This document shows positions 1 to 9,983 of a DNA stretch of 64,000 nt, piece by piece (within the stretch, counting starts at the first letter, position 1; every line of letters begins with the position of its first letter). The notes beneath the pieces were generated by a model. It was not told where the DNA came from and made no database searches. It saw only the letters and a list, made by a program, of their open reading frames with translations. Source of the stretch: Sinorhizobium fredii USDA 257 (GTDB taxonomy: Bacteria; Pseudomonadota; Alphaproteobacteria; Rhizobiales; Rhizobiaceae); the NCBI RefSeq assembly GCF_000265205.3, contig NC_018000.1, forward strand, positions 682,001 through 746,000. The letters run 5' to 3'. A program made the translations under genes and the position numbers.

Positions 1-701
1 TGTCGGGCCGGCCGGCCGCCGTCATCTCCTTCCTTGAAGGCATGTGGTTGAGGAAGCCGGGGGCGCAGCACTGCCGTGAAGTGGGCCGGGCGCTCGCGTC
101 GATGCACGAGGCTGGCGATGGATTTGCCTTGAAGCGGCCCAACGCCCTCTCTGTCGGCGGCTGGCGGCCGCTCTGGCGGAATTCCGAGGCCCGCGCCGAT
201 GAAGTGCAGGACGGATTGAAGGACGAGATCGCGGCGGAACTCGCCTATCTCGAAGAGCATTGGCCGAAGCGCCTGCCGGAGGGCGTGATCCATGCCGATC
301 TCTTCCCGGACAACGTCTTCTTCCTCGGCGATCGCCTATCCGGGCTCATCGACTTCTATTTCGCCTGCAACGACTTCCTCGCCTACGACATCGCTGTCTG
401 CCTGAACTCCTGGTGCTTCGAGAAGAACGGCTCCTACAACATCACCAAAGGCATGGCCTTGCTTTCGGGCTACGAAAGCGTGCGAAAGCTGACGGCGGAA
501 GAGGTGGCGGTCCTGCCGCTACTGGCCCGGGGCTCGGCGCTGCGTTTCTTCCTGACGCGCCTCTACGACTGGCTGATGACGCCGGCCGGCGCCCTGGTGG
601 TCAAGAAGGACCCGCTGGAATATCTGACGAAGATCCGCTTCCACCGCGCTGTCGCCTCGAGCGCCGAATACGGCCTCAGACGTGAAGAGACTCCGCGATG
701 A
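1..701 (+). CDS. thrB: Homoserine kinase, type II (5' end outside window)
   Basis: ATP-dependent phosphorylation of homoserine to O-phosphohomoserine, the step before threonine synthase; cytoplasmic. The open frame enters from before the window (codons in phase from base 3), so about 90 N-terminal residues of a roughly 320-residue enzyme are missing. Visible is the choline/aminoglycoside-kinase catalytic loop [11 protein letters not shown] followed by the metal-binding segment [11 protein letters not shown], as in the type II (APH-fold) homoserine kinases of alphaproteobacteria. The stop overlaps the rnhA start (ATGA), implying translational coupling. thrC lies about 8 kb away on the other strand. 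Assignment comes from sequence recognition and is firm. Confidence 0.93.
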   Translation, partial: SGRPAAVISFLEGMWLRKPGAQHCREVGRALASMHEAGDGFALKRPNALSVGGWRPLWRNSEARADEVQDGLKDEIAAELAYLEEHWPKRLPEGVIHADLFPDNVFFLGDRLSGLIDFYFACNDFLAYDIAVCLNSWCFEKNGSYNITKGMALLSGYESVRKLTAEEVAVLPLLARGSALRFFLTRLYDWLMTPAGALVVKKDPLEYLTKIRFHRAVASSAEYGLRREETPR

Positions 702-1159
702 AGCACGTCGAGATCTTTACCGACGGCGCCTGCTCGGGAAACCCCGGGCCCGGCGGCTGGGGGGCGGTGCTGCGCTACGGCGAAGTGGAGAAGGATCTGT
801 TCGGCGGCGAGGCGGAGACCACCAACAACCGCATGGAGCTGATGGCCGCAATCTCGGCCTTGAACGCGCTGAAGCAGCCCTGCGAGGTCGATCTGCACAC
901 CGACAGCAAATATGTCATGGACGGCATTTCGAAATGGATTCACGGCTGGAAGCGCAACGGCTGGAAGACCGGTGACAGGAAGCCGGTGAAGAACGGCGAG
1001 CTGTGGCAGGCGCTCGATGCGGCGAGGGACCGCCACCAGGTGACCTGGCACTGGGTCAAGGGGCATGCCGGCCATGTGGAGAACGAACGTGCCGACGAAC
1101 TCGCGCGCAAGGGTATGGAGCCGTTCAAAAAATCGGGCCGCGCGAAGGTCACCCTGTAG
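698..1159 (+). CDS. rnhA: Ribonuclease HI
   Basis: Endonuclease that cuts the RNA strand of RNA-DNA hybrids (R-loops, primer remnants). The 153-residue length is standard. The acidic catalytic set is recognisable: D in [17 protein letters not shown] near the N-terminus, E in [11 protein letters not shown] in [12 protein letters not shown], and the final D in ENERADELA after the HWVKGHAGH loop. The start overlaps the thrB stop by 4 nt, and the thrB-rnhA pairing is common in rhizobia. A GC-rich hairpin follows the stop immediately. Confidence 0.97.
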   Translation: MKHVEIFTDGACSGNPGPGGWGAVLRYGEVEKDLFGGEAETTNNRMELMAAISALNALKQPCEVDLHTDSKYVMDGISKWIHGWKRNGWKTGDRKPVKNGELWQALDAARDRHQVTWHWVKGHAGHVENERADELARKGMEPFKKSGRAKVTL

Positions 1160-1179
1160 AACGGGCCGGTCGGCCCGTT
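1160..1179 (+). terminator. Hairpin after rnhA
   Basis: AACGGGCC and GGCCCGTT form a perfect 8-bp stem with a 4-nt loop directly after the rnhA stop. There is no long T run, so intrinsic termination is plausible but not certain. It lies between convergent rnhA and the peroxiredoxin gene. Confidence 0.55.
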
Positions 1180-1206
1180 CCCATGATCATTTGGTTGTCA
1201 GCCCGA

Positions 1207-1692
1207 TCAAAGCTGTTCCAGCATCGCTGCCGCGCCGGAAACGGTCGCCTGACCCGGGGCGTCTTCGACATTCAACGCCTTGACCACACCATCCTCGACG
1301 AGCATCGAATAGCGCTTAGAGCGGATGCCGAGCGTGCCGGCGGAGAGATCGATATCGAGGCCGAGTGCCTTGGTAAAGGCGGCATTCCAGTCGGACAGGA
1401 AATGGATCTTGCCCATGCCGCCTGATGCCGTTGCCCAGGCGCCCATCACATGCAGGTCGTTGACGGCGACCACGGCGATGTCGTCGACGCCGCGCGCGAG
1501 GATCGCGTCGCGGTTTTCGAGATAGCCGGGAAGATGGTTGAGCGAGCAGGTCGGGGTGAACGCCCCCGGCACGGCGAAGAGAACGACGCGTTTGCCCTTG
1601 AAGAGCTGGTCGGTGGTTACCTCGACCGGTCCGTCGGCGGTCTTTTCCTTGAAGGATGCATTGGGTAGCTTGTCTCCGACAGCGATCGTCAC
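1207..1692 (-). CDS. Peroxiredoxin (Prx5/AhpE-like, AhpC/TSA fold)
   Basis: Thiol peroxidase reducing H2O2 and alkyl hydroperoxides, usually with glutathione/glutaredoxin in this subfamily. 161 residues. The peroxidatic cysteine sits in PGAFTPTCS, the hallmark of the Prx5 group, followed by NHLPGY. Translation appears to begin at GTG (1692), with GGAGAG about 7 nt upstream. It is convergent with rnhA and followed upstream by the DsbD-N protein on the same strand, with a gap of about 70 nt. Family assignment is firm; the physiological reductant is inferred. Confidence 0.93.
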   Translation of the reverse strand: MTIAVGDKLPNASFKEKTADGPVEVTTDQLFKGKRVVLFAVPGAFTPTCSLNHLPGYLENRDAILARGVDDIAVVAVNDLHVMGAWATASGGMGKIHFLSDWNAAFTKALGLDIDLSAGTLGIRSKRYSMLVEDGVVKALNVEDAPGQATVSGAAAMLEQL

Positions 1693-1763
1693 GGGTCTCT
1701 CCTCGATTTCACTCGCGGTTCGGCAAAGGGGTTGCCGAGCCTGCGAGCGACTATATGAACGCG

Positions 1764-2606
1764 TCAGTCAAAGGCAAGGGTGGTTTCCATGCTGCGATCG
1801 CCGGCGCGAACAGTAAGCGCGATCGGTTTGCCGGCAATCGCCCGGTCCTTGCCGGCAGGCTTCACCGGAATGTCCACGCGGCGCTCTGCGCCGGCTAGAT
1901 GGCCGATGACCGGTGTTCCGAAGGAGAACCCCGCTGGCCCGGCGAGGAAGATCTCCGGTTTGCCCGCCTCGCGCGGAAGCCGAAGGTCGAGGTGAATGAT
2001 GCCGGCATCTTCATCGAAGGCGGCCTTCGTAATCCTGAAATCATCTGACGGTGGCTCCGGAAGTGCTGCGACGGCCTTCTCGATGCGCGCAGCGTCGAGT
2101 GGATTGTCGAAATCGCCGCTCTTCAGCGCCAGATCGAGTGTCCCCTGAACCGGGATGCAGATGTCTTCGCAAACGCCGAGGAACACGGACGCCCGGACCG
2201 CCAGATCCTTGTCATCGCTTGCCCGCTTTAGCACGAGCGGGAAGGCAACCGAGCTGTCGTAACCGACATAGCGCCCCGCTCCCTCGCCAAAGGTCTTCGG
2301 TGCGGGAAAACGGATCCCCTCCAAAGCGACGCCGCCGGTCGGATCGAGCGTGATCTGCGGCGGTATTCCGCTCGCGCCCGGGTCGCGCCAATAGGTTTTC
2401 CAGCCGGGCTCCAGTTTGATCTCGAGAATAGCGGGAATCGAGCCATCCGGTTTCGGCTGGGAGGCGACGAGGCGGATCGTCCCGCCGGGGGATGTCAGCC
2501 AGTCGCTGGTTACGGCCTGGGACTGGCTCGGCAAAAAAATAGCAACGAGAAGGCTTGCCTTCGCGAGGCACTGAGCCATCTTCTTCCTGGTTCGGCGTCC
2601 GATCAT
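1764..2606 (-). CDS. Exported DsbD N-terminal-domain-like protein
   Basis: 280 residues with a basic start, a hydrophobic stretch and a signal-peptide-like end (FLPSQSQA), so probably periplasmic. The body matches the DsbD-alpha (DsbD_N) type of fold. It contains LGVCEDICIPVQG, the paired-cysteine segment typical of that domain, but no transmembrane DsbD-beta core and no thioredoxin domain. In other bacteria the domain passes electrons to periplasmic thiol proteins. Here it stands alone, so a partner reductase must be encoded elsewhere. It sits upstream of the peroxiredoxin on the same strand, suggesting a shared redox theme. Confidence 0.8.
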   Translation of the reverse strand: MIGRRTRKKMAQCLAKASLLVAIFLPSQSQAVTSDWLTSPGGTIRLVASQPKPDGSIPAILEIKLEPGWKTYWRDPGASGIPPQITLDPTGGVALEGIRFPAPKTFGEGAGRYVGYDSSVAFPLVLKRASDDKDLAVRASVFLGVCEDICIPVQGTLDLALKSGDFDNPLDAARIEKAVAALPEPPSDDFRITKAAFDEDAGIIHLDLRLPREAGKPEIFLAGPAGFSFGTPVIGHLAGAERRVDIPVKPAGKDRAIAGKPIALTVRAGDRSMETTLAFD

Positions 2607-2846
2607 GACCTAGCACTAGCGCGTTTCAGCATCCGTCTCCAGCCGCCGTGAGAGGTCGGCGATCATATCTGCTTGATCGGCGATGCGGGTGTGATCCCGC
2701 CCGAACTGGGCCCCAACTGTGGATTCGTTATCTTCTTGATCGTTGGAGCTCGAATCAACGCGGACGAGCGTCGTGCGTGCAAATTTCGGCCTGCGCCACG
2801 TAGGGGCGCTTTTCATTTCGTGCCGAATTGGTAGGCTATCTTCATT

Positions 2847-3452
2847 ATGGCGACAACGGTGCAGCAGAAGATACGCGAACGTGGTTTCCTTGACGGTCAG
2901 TTCCTGATCGCCATGCCCAGCATGTTCGATGCCAATTTTGCCCGCACGGTGATCTTCGTCTGTGCCCATTCCGAAGACGGCGCCATGGGCTTCGTGTTGA
3001 ACCGAGCCCAGCGGCTGACCTTTCCCGACGTGCTCCTGCATCTGCAACTTCTCGACCCCGACGAAGCGATCCGACTGCCTTCGACGGCACGCGAGTTCCA
3101 GATCCAGGCAGGCGGCCCGGTCGAGACCGGCCGTGGCTTCGTCCTGCATTCGGATGATTACCTGAGCGATTCGAGCATCCCGGTCAGCGACGATATCTGC
3201 CTGACGGCGACGCTCGACATCGTCAAGGCCATTTCGCGGGGCGAGGGGCCTCTCAAGGCCACGATGCTGCTCGGCTATGCCGGATGGGGACCGGGCCAGC
3301 TCGAAAACGAAATCTCCAGCAATGGCTGGCTCACGTGCCCGGCGCGCGAAGAGCTGATCTTCAGCCGTGACCTCGATGAGAAATACGATCGGGCGCTTGC
3401 GATGATGGGCATCTCTCCAGCTATGCTTTCCCCCGACGCCGGCCACGCCTGA
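2847..3452 (+). CDS. YqgE/AlgH family protein
   Basis: 201 residues matching the UPF0301 (YqgE/AlgH) family: [11 protein letters not shown] near the N-terminus, the segment [23 protein letters not shown], and the later [14 protein letters not shown] motif. Function is unsettled; AlgH was named from alginate regulation in Pseudomonas, and no enzymatic activity is established. No transmembrane segment is visible. The gene is convergent with the GGDEF/EAL gene, whose stop is only 23 nt away. Confidence 0.92.
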   Translation: MATTVQQKIRERGFLDGQFLIAMPSMFDANFARTVIFVCAHSEDGAMGFVLNRAQRLTFPDVLLHLQLLDPDEAIRLPSTAREFQIQAGGPVETGRGFVLHSDDYLSDSSIPVSDDICLTATLDIVKAISRGEGPLKATMLLGYAGWGPGQLENEISSNGWLTCPAREELIFSRDLDEKYDRALAMMGISPAMLSPDAGHA

Positions 3453-3474
3453 TAGACATCCAGCCGATTCCCCG

Positions 3475-6387
3475 TTACGCCCTCTTCATGAGCGGAAATC
3501 GCTCCTTTAGGAGCCGCAGGATCGATTCCGACCCGACGGGCGGGCCGAACAGGAAGCTCTGGCCATAATCACAGCCCATCTGTGCGAGCTGGATCGCATC
3601 CTCCTCCGACTCGATACCTTCGGCGACGATCCGCATGTCCAATTCGCGCGCCATGGCGATCACCGAGCGCAGCACGACGCCGCGCTTGTCGCTTGGATCG
3701 CGGACCAGCGCCTTGTCGATCTTGATCGTGTCGAAGGGGAAACGGGTCAGATATGACAGCGAGGAATGACCGGTGCCGAAATCGTCGAGGGCGAGCCGCA
3801 GTCCCGCTTCCCTGAGTTTTTCGAGCACGAGCCGGGCCTGTTCCGGATTTTCCATCACCAGCGATTCGGTCAGCTCCATCTTCACCTTGGCCGGATCGCA
3901 CCGGTTCTTGTTGAGGATGGCGCGCACGTCATCATAGAGCCCGTTGTTGAGGAGCTGCGCGCTCGAAAGATTGATCGAGACGAAGATAGGCAGATCGCCG
4001 GTCTGGATCTGCCATTCGGAAAGATCGCTCGTTGCCTGGTCGAAGGCGAACATGCCGAGCTGGTTGATGATGTCGGAGTTTTCCGCGATCGGGATGAACT
4101 CGGTCGGCGAGATATTGCCACGCTTCGGATGGTCCCAACGCATCAGCGCTTCGAAACCGGCGACCTCGGCGTCGCTCAGACGCACGATCGGCTGGTAGAC
4201 GAGCGACAGTTCCTTGCGTTCGATCGCTCGCTTCAGGTCCGCTTCAAGCTGCAGGCGATCCGATCCGGATGTCCGGAAGGCTGGCCGAAAGGGCTCGACG
4301 CGGTTGCCGCCCTCCTTCTTGGCGCGGAACATCGCAAGCTCCGCATCGTCGAGCAGGCTTGCAGCGCTCTGCTCCTGGTCGAGCCAGGATACCAGCCCGA
4401 TCGACGCGGTAAGGTTAATCTCGCGGTTGCCGTAGTTGAGCGGCACCATGATCGCCTTGCTGACCGCATCGGCGAAATCGGCGATCTTCGCCGGGTCGCG
4501 CTCGGACATCAGGATCAGCCCGAACTGGTCGCCGCCGAGGCGGGCCAGTGTGTCCTGCGGGCGCAGCAGCCGGCGCAGCCGCCGCGTCAGCGCGATCAGA
4601 ATATTGTCGCCGGCCGCGATTCCGAACAGGTCGTTGACCTGCTTGTAGCGGTCGACGTCGATGGCGAGAACGGTCGGTCGCGTCGCAGTGGTGCCGTCGG
4701 ACATCAGCAGGATCGCCTGCAGACGGTCGAGGAAGACCTGCCGGTTCGGCAGGCCGGTGAGGTTGTCGAGGAGGGCGTTCTGCAACAACCGCTCGACCGA
4801 ATTGCGCTGTTCGGTAATGTCGACGATGGTGCCGACGCAGCGGATGATCTCGCCATTGGCGCCGAGAACCGGCCGCGCCCGGATCGACAGCCAGTGATAG
4901 TGGCCGTCCTCGGCGCGCGCGCGAAATTCATGGTTCAACCGGCCGCGCCTGTGCTCGAGAAGCACGTCCAAGGTCGCCCGGAAACGGTCTCGGTCATCCG
5001 GATGCAGCCGCGGCACCCAGTTGCGGACCGGTCCGTTCATCGTGCCGAGCGAGAGGCCGAGTTGGTGCGAAATATCCGGGATCGTCACGACGCGGTCGCG
5101 CGCCACGTCCCAGTCCCAGACTGTGTCTCCCGAACCGGTCAGCGCCAGCGCCTGCCGCTCTAGGTCCGAAAAGAGGCCCTGCTGATAGGCGCCGCCGGCA
5201 AAGGCGTGCTGCATGACCGTGAAGCCGATCAGCAGGACGATCAGAACGAGGCCGCCGCCGAGCGCCGGCTGGACGATATCATTGGCGAGCTGCCCGGTAA
5301 CCGCCAGCCACGCGCCGAAAAGCCAGACAAGGATCAGGAGCCAGGCCGGAACGAGAAGGATGGCGCGGTCGTAGCGATTGAGGCCGAGATAGGCGATCAG
5401 CACGATGCCAACGGTCGCCGTCAGCGCAAAGGAGAGGCGGGCGATGCCCGATGCGATGGCAGGATCGTAGACGGCGACGCCGAACAGCAATGCTAGGCCG
5501 AGAATCCAGGCGAGCGTCGCATAGCCGAGATGCTGATGCCAGCGGTTGAGGTTCAGATAGGTGAAAAGGAATATCACCAGGCCTGCCGCCAGGAAGACTT
5601 CCGTTCCGGCTCGCCATATGCGTTCGTCACCGGCCGTCACGCTGATCAGCTTCGACAGAAAGCCGAAATCGACGCAGATATAGGCAAGAACGGCCCAGGC
5701 GAGCGCCGCCGTCGCCGGCAGCATCGACGTGCCTTTGACGACGAAGAGAATGGTCAAGAACACCGCAAGCAGACCGGCGATCCCGAGCACGATGCCGCGA
5801 TACAACGTAAAGGCGTTGACCGTGTCCTTGTAGGCGTCCGGCTGCCAGAGATAGATCTGCGGCAGTTCCGGCGTTGCAAGCTCGGCGACGAAGGTGATGA
5901 CCGCGCCGGGGTTGAGCGTGATGCGGAACACGTCCGCCTCGTCGCTCGGCTGGCGGTCGAGGGCGAAACCCTCGCTCGGGGTGATTGACAGAATGCGTTG
6001 CGAGCCAAGGTCCGGCCAGAACAGCTTCGAATTGACCAGCCGGAAATGCGGCGCGACGATCACCCGCTCGAGCTGCTCTTCGGAAACATTGGCGAGCGCG
6101 AAGACGGCCCAATCGCCCTGGTGGTGCTCCGTGCTCGACCTGACCTCGATGCGCCGCACGATGCCGTCCGTTCCGGGGGCGGTGGACACCTGGAAAGCTT
6201 CGCCTCGGCCGGAGTAGATTTCCGTCGTGGCGGTCAGGTCGAGCGCCGTGTCCTCGCGCGAAATCTTCACCGGCTCGAGAGCATGGGCAACGCCGCCCGC
6301 GACGCCGAAAATGAAAACGGCGAATGCGACCAGAAACGCCGCCAGCCTTGCGACGGGCGCTGCGAACGGCTTGCGGGTCAGGGGCAT
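3475..6387 (-). CDS. Membrane GGDEF-EAL protein with PAS domain, probable c-di-GMP phosphodiesterase
   Basis: 970 residues from the ATG at 6387, which overlaps the preceding GNAT stop (TGATG). Order: signal sequence (about 1-40), periplasmic sensor-like segment, about seven hydrophobic helices (7TM-DISM-like, about 190-400), PAS (about 430-550, ending IVDITEQRN), GGDEF (about 560-720) and EAL (about 735-965). The cyclase signature reads GGDQF instead of GGDEF, so cyclase activity is doubtful. The EAL domain keeps GFEALMRW, DDFGTGHSSLSYL and AEGIES, so c-di-GMP hydrolysis is the likely output. The in-frame upstream ATG at 6456 would overlap the GNAT gene by about 70 nt and is less likely. Confidence 0.9.
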   Translation of the reverse strand: MPLTRKPFAAPVARLAAFLVAFAVFIFGVAGGVAHALEPVKISREDTALDLTATTEIYSGRGEAFQVSTAPGTDGIVRRIEVRSSTEHHQGDWAVFALANVSEEQLERVIVAPHFRLVNSKLFWPDLGSQRILSITPSEGFALDRQPSDEADVFRITLNPGAVITFVAELATPELPQIYLWQPDAYKDTVNAFTLYRGIVLGIAGLLAVFLTILFVVKGTSMLPATAALAWAVLAYICVDFGFLSKLISVTAGDERIWRAGTEVFLAAGLVIFLFTYLNLNRWHQHLGYATLAWILGLALLFGVAVYDPAIASGIARLSFALTATVGIVLIAYLGLNRYDRAILLVPAWLLILVWLFGAWLAVTGQLANDIVQPALGGGLVLIVLLIGFTVMQHAFAGGAYQQGLFSDLERQALALTGSGDTVWDWDVARDRVVTIPDISHQLGLSLGTMNGPVRNWVPRLHPDDRDRFRATLDVLLEHRRGRLNHEFRARAEDGHYHWLSIRARPVLGANGEIIRCVGTIVDITEQRNSVERLLQNALLDNLTGLPNRQVFLDRLQAILLMSDGTTATRPTVLAIDVDRYKQVNDLFGIAAGDNILIALTRRLRRLLRPQDTLARLGGDQFGLILMSERDPAKIADFADAVSKAIMVPLNYGNREINLTASIGLVSWLDQEQSAASLLDDAELAMFRAKKEGGNRVEPFRPAFRTSGSDRLQLEADLKRAIERKELSLVYQPIVRLSDAEVAGFEALMRWDHPKRGNISPTEFIPIAENSDIINQLGMFAFDQATSDLSEWQIQTGDLPIFVSINLSSAQLLNNGLYDDVRAILNKNRCDPAKVKMELTESLVMENPEQARLVLEKLREAGLRLALDDFGTGHSSLSYLTRFPFDTIKIDKALVRDPSDKRGVVLRSVIAMARELDMRIVAEGIESEEDAIQLAQMGCDYGQSFLFGPPVGSESILRLLKERFPLMKRA

Positions 6388-6998
6388 CAAAGGGGCATGT
6401 TCCTGCTCGGTACGGCATCCGCGGACAGAAGCGAAAACATCAGGTGATCGCGCCACTGGCCGTTTATCTTTAAGTACTGTCTCAAGTAGCCTTCGCGCTC
6501 AAAGCCGGCCTTTTCAAGGAGCCGAATGCTCCGTGTGTTTTCTGGAATACAGGCTGCTTCGATACGGTGCAACTCGAGGGTCGAAAAGATGTAGGGGATC
6601 GTCAGCTTCAGTGCCTCGTACATGTGGCCCTGGCCGGCAAATTTCTGCCCCATCCAGTAGCCGATCATGCAGTTCTGCGCCGCGCCCCGGCGGATATGGC
6701 CAATCGACAGGCCGCCGAGGAGGATCTCGTCGGGTTTGCGGAACAGGAACAGCGGCACCGCCTGGCCGGAAGCATATTCCTGTTCGTTGCGAATGACGCG
6801 GCTGCGAAACGCCCCCTCGGTCATCTCGTCAGTCCGCCAGGTCGGTTCCCACGGTTCCAGGAAGCTGCGGCTCGCGCTTCGCAATTGATACCATTGCCCA
6901 TAGTCAGCGTAGCGAGGGAGGCGAAGAAGGTAATCCTTGCTGGCGATCTCGACCGATTCGGGCTGCCGCGACAGGAACCGAAAAACCGATCGTGCCAT
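6387..6998 (-). CDS. GNAT acetyltransferase, RimJ/RimL-like
   Basis: 203 residues. GCN5-related N-acetyltransferase fold: LLGGLSIGHIRRGAAQNCMIGYWMG, then acetyl-CoA-binding features and EAACIPENTRSIRLLEKAGF, the RimJ/RimL type C-terminal motif. Such proteins acetylate the N-terminal alanine/serine of ribosomal proteins or other substrates; the real substrate here is unknown. The start at 6998 is preferred because GGAGG lies 7-8 nt upstream; an upstream ATG at 7049 has none. It is translationally coupled to the GGDEF-EAL gene through a TGATG overlap. Confidence 0.88.
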   Translation of the reverse strand: MARSVFRFLSRQPESVEIASKDYLLRLPRYADYGQWYQLRSASRSFLEPWEPTWRTDEMTEGAFRSRVIRNEQEYASGQAVPLFLFRKPDEILLGGLSIGHIRRGAAQNCMIGYWMGQKFAGQGHMYEALKLTIPYIFSTLELHRIEAACIPENTRSIRLLEKAGFEREGYLRQYLKINGQWRDHLMFSLLSADAVPSRNMPL

Positions 6999-7260
6999 AT
7001 ATGCCTCCGGGCCAAAACTCGCCTGCCGGCGGGCGGAGATCGGCTTCATGCTCTTCCTCGTCCCGCTCTGGTCAACTTACGCAGCCGGGCCGAAATGCCA
7101 GCCCGGATCGCGCCATCACTTCCAAGGATTCCGAAGGCGCTGTCTCATTGCGAAGCGTTGCACAAGTCAGGGGCTAAATCGAATCCGATTTTGGAGATCG
7201 TGCAAGAAAACACGGGTCGCGCGGGCGCCGGGACGCGATCCCGCCAACTGTGATGTGACT

Positions 7261-8562
7261 TTAACCCGCGAGGGCGTGGACGGCGGCGGGCCCGGCGTTC
7301 AAAGACGACAGGATGTCGCTCATCGGGGCGAGGTGCTCGAGGGGGCCGATCGCCGAAAGGGTAGGGGCCGTATCGAAGAAGAGCCGACCGGCGAGATCGG
7401 TCAGCCGCTCTATCGTGATGCCGGACAGCCGCTCCATCAGTTCCTCGTTGGGAATGGGGCGCCCGTAGAGCATCATCTGGCGGGCGATCTGGCCGGCGCG
7501 CGCCGCCGGGCTTTCCTGTCCCATCAGCAGTTGCGCCCGGATCTGTGCGCGGGCACGCTCGATCTCCTGCTGCTCGATGCTGGTCGAGGACTTGCGCAAC
7601 TCGTCGATGATGACCGGCATCAGTTCGGGAAGGTTTTCGCCCCCCGTTGCGGCATGGATGCCAAAGATGCCGGTATCGGAAAAGCCCCAATGGAAAGCGT
7701 AGACCGAATAACAGAGCCCGCGATGTTCGCGTACTTCCTGGAACAGGCGCGAGGACATGCCGCCGCCGAGGATATTGGCAAGGATCTGCGAGCAGTAGAA
7801 GTCCCGGGCGTGATAGGCCCTGCCTTCGAAGCCGAGCAGCACCTGGGCGTCCATCAGGTCACGGGTCTCGCGGCCGTCGCCGCCGGTGTACCGCGCCGTA
7901 TCGAGGACCGGGGGCGACAGCGGCGTGACGGGCAGGGTGGAAAAGCGCTCCTGGACCTGGCGCACGATCGTATCATGGTCGACGGCACCGGCCGCGACGA
8001 TGAACATTCTGTCGGTCGTGTAATTGCGGCCGAGATAATGACGGATCTGGTCGGGGGTGAACGACATCACCGTTTCCGGCGTACCGAGGATCGGGCGCCC
8101 CACCGTCTGGTCGCGATAGGCGGTCTCGGCGAAGCGGTCGAAGACAACGTCATCGGGCGTGTCGTCAGCCGCGCCGATCTCCTGCAGGATGACGTGCTTC
8201 TCGCGCCTGAGCTCTTCCTCCTCGAAGGTCGAGTCCGTGAGGATGTCGGCAAGAATATCGATCGCCAGCGGCACGTGGTCCTTGAGCACCCGGGCGTAGT
8301 AGGATGTCGTCTCGGTGGAGGTGGCGGCGTTGACCTCGCCGCCGACATTTTCGATCTCTTCGGCGATCTGGCGGGCGCTGCGCCGTCTCGTCCCCTTGAA
8401 AGCCATGTGCTCCAGCAAATGCGCAATTCCGTGTTCATCCACGGTTTCGTTGCGCGAACCGGACTTGATCCAGACCCCGAGCGCCACGCTTTCCAGATGC
8501 GGCATTCGCTCGGTTACCACCGTCAGCCCGGAAGAGAGCCGGGTGCACTCAACTTTCATCAT
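7261..8562 (-). CDS. M16 family zinc metallopeptidase (mitochondrial processing peptidase-like)
   Basis: 433 residues. The inverted zinc motif HLLEH is at about residues 48-52 (GIAHLLEHMAFKGT), and the distal GMSSRLFQEVREHRGLCYSVYAF segment carries the R/Y pair that binds substrate in M16B enzymes. Alphaproteobacterial members resemble the beta subunit of mitochondrial processing peptidase. No signal peptide is visible, so it is probably cytosolic. It lies 14 nt downstream of thrC on the same strand, a conserved thrC-M16 arrangement in rhizobia, so co-transcription is likely. Confidence 0.94.
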   Translation of the reverse strand: MMKVECTRLSSGLTVVTERMPHLESVALGVWIKSGSRNETVDEHGIAHLLEHMAFKGTRRRSARQIAEEIENVGGEVNAATSTETTSYYARVLKDHVPLAIDILADILTDSTFEEEELRREKHVILQEIGAADDTPDDVVFDRFAETAYRDQTVGRPILGTPETVMSFTPDQIRHYLGRNYTTDRMFIVAAGAVDHDTIVRQVQERFSTLPVTPLSPPVLDTARYTGGDGRETRDLMDAQVLLGFEGRAYHARDFYCSQILANILGGGMSSRLFQEVREHRGLCYSVYAFHWGFSDTGIFGIHAATGGENLPELMPVIIDELRKSSTSIEQQEIERARAQIRAQLLMGQESPAARAGQIARQMMLYGRPIPNEELMERLSGITIERLTDLAGRLFFDTAPTLSAIGPLEHLAPMSDILSSLNAGPAAVHALAG

Positions 8563-8576
8563 TCGTATCTTTCGTT

Positions 8577-9983
8577 CTATTCCCGAACGCGGGTACGCTC
8601 GCCGATGAAGGTTTCGACCTTTTTCAGCTCAGCATCCAGGATATCGAAACGCTCCGCCCCAGTCATGAGATCAGCAAGCCACGTCGGAAGCGTGGGGTCA
8701 ATACCACTTGCCGATTTTACGGCGTCGGGAAATTTCGCGGGGTGGGCGGTCCCGAGCGTTACCATCGGTGCCGATGGCTTCTCGTGCCTGGCGGCGACGC
8801 AGACGCCGATTGCCGTATGCGGATCAAGGAGATAGCCCGATTTCTCGAACGTGTCGCGGATCGTTGCGGCCACCTGCTTTTCCGAGGCGCGGCCGGCGCG
8901 AAATTCCTTGCGAATTTTTTTTAGTGCGCCCTCTGCGATTGCAAAGGATCCGGATTGCTTGAGGCTTGCCATTGCGGCGCGCACCCCTTCAGCCTCGCGC
9001 CCATAGACCTCGAACAGCAGCCGTTCGAAGTTGGATGAGATCTGAATGTCCATCGAGGGCGAGGTCGTCGCCTTGACCTCGCGCATCTCGTAGCGGCCGG
9101 TCTTCAGCGTGCGCGCCAGAATGTCGTTCTCGTTGGTCGCGATGATCAGCTTGTCGACCGGCAGGCCCATGCGTTTGGCGACATAGCCGGCGAAGATGTC
9201 GCCGAAATTGCCGGTCGGCACCGTGAAGGAAATCCTCCGGTCAGGGCCGCCAAGCGCGATTGCCGTCGTGAAGTAATAGACGATCTGCGCCATGATGCGC
9301 GCCCAGTTGATCGAGTTGACGCCCGAGAGCTTGACGCGGTCGCGAAAGGCCGTGTCGTTGAACATCGCTTTGACGAGATTCTGGCAATCGTCGAAATTTC
9401 CCTTGATGGCGATCGCATGCACGTTCGATGCGCCCGCGGTCGTCATCTGCCTCTGCTGTACCGGCGAGACCTTGCCGTGCGGGAAGAGGATGAAGATGTC
9501 GGTCCGTTCCCGACCGGCAAAAGCGTCGATCGCGGCTCCTCCCGTATCTCCGGAGGTCGCCCCGACGATCGTCGCCCGTTCGCCGCGCTCGGCAAGCACA
9601 TGGTCCATGAGGCGGGCCAGCAATTGCATGGCGACGTCCTTGAAGGCGAGCGTCGAACCGTGGAAGAGTTCCATGACGAAAGAGTTGGGGCCGGTCTGGA
9701 CGAGCGGTGCAATGGCCGGATGGCGGAAGGTGGCGTAGGCCTCGTCGATCATCTCGCGGAACTTGGCCGCCAAGATTTCGCCATTCGTGAAGGGTTCGAG
9801 AACGGCGAAAGCGATTTCCTGATAGGATTTGCCGCGCAGCGCCCGGATTTCCTTCTTCGAGAAGGTCGGCCATTCCTTCGGCAGGTAGAGACCACCGTCA
9901 CGGGCAAGTCCTGCCAGAAGAGCGTCGCAGAAGCCGAGGGGTGCTGCTTCCCCACGCGTCGAAATATACTTCACCTTCTTCAT
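8577..9983 (-). CDS. thrC: Threonine synthase
   Basis: PLP enzyme converting O-phosphohomoserine to threonine and phosphate. 468 residues, the long bacterial/fungal-type enzyme. The PLP lysine is K115 in FHGSTLAFKDVAMQLL; the phosphate-cradle segment GATSGDTGGAAIDAF is also present. It is first in a thrC-M16 unit. The product of thrB, at the left edge of the window, is its substrate. A perfect inverted repeat lies about 160 nt upstream (10143-10167). Confidence 0.97.
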   Translation of the reverse strand: MKKVKYISTRGEAAPLGFCDALLAGLARDGGLYLPKEWPTFSKKEIRALRGKSYQEIAFAVLEPFTNGEILAAKFREMIDEAYATFRHPAIAPLVQTGPNSFVMELFHGSTLAFKDVAMQLLARLMDHVLAERGERATIVGATSGDTGGAAIDAFAGRERTDIFILFPHGKVSPVQQRQMTTAGASNVHAIAIKGNFDDCQNLVKAMFNDTAFRDRVKLSGVNSINWARIMAQIVYYFTTAIALGGPDRRISFTVPTGNFGDIFAGYVAKRMGLPVDKLIIATNENDILARTLKTGRYEMREVKATTSPSMDIQISSNFERLLFEVYGREAEGVRAAMASLKQSGSFAIAEGALKKIRKEFRAGRASEKQVAATIRDTFEKSGYLLDPHTAIGVCVAARHEKPSAPMVTLGTAHPAKFPDAVKSASGIDPTLPTWLADLMTGAERFDILDAELKKVETFIGERTRVRE

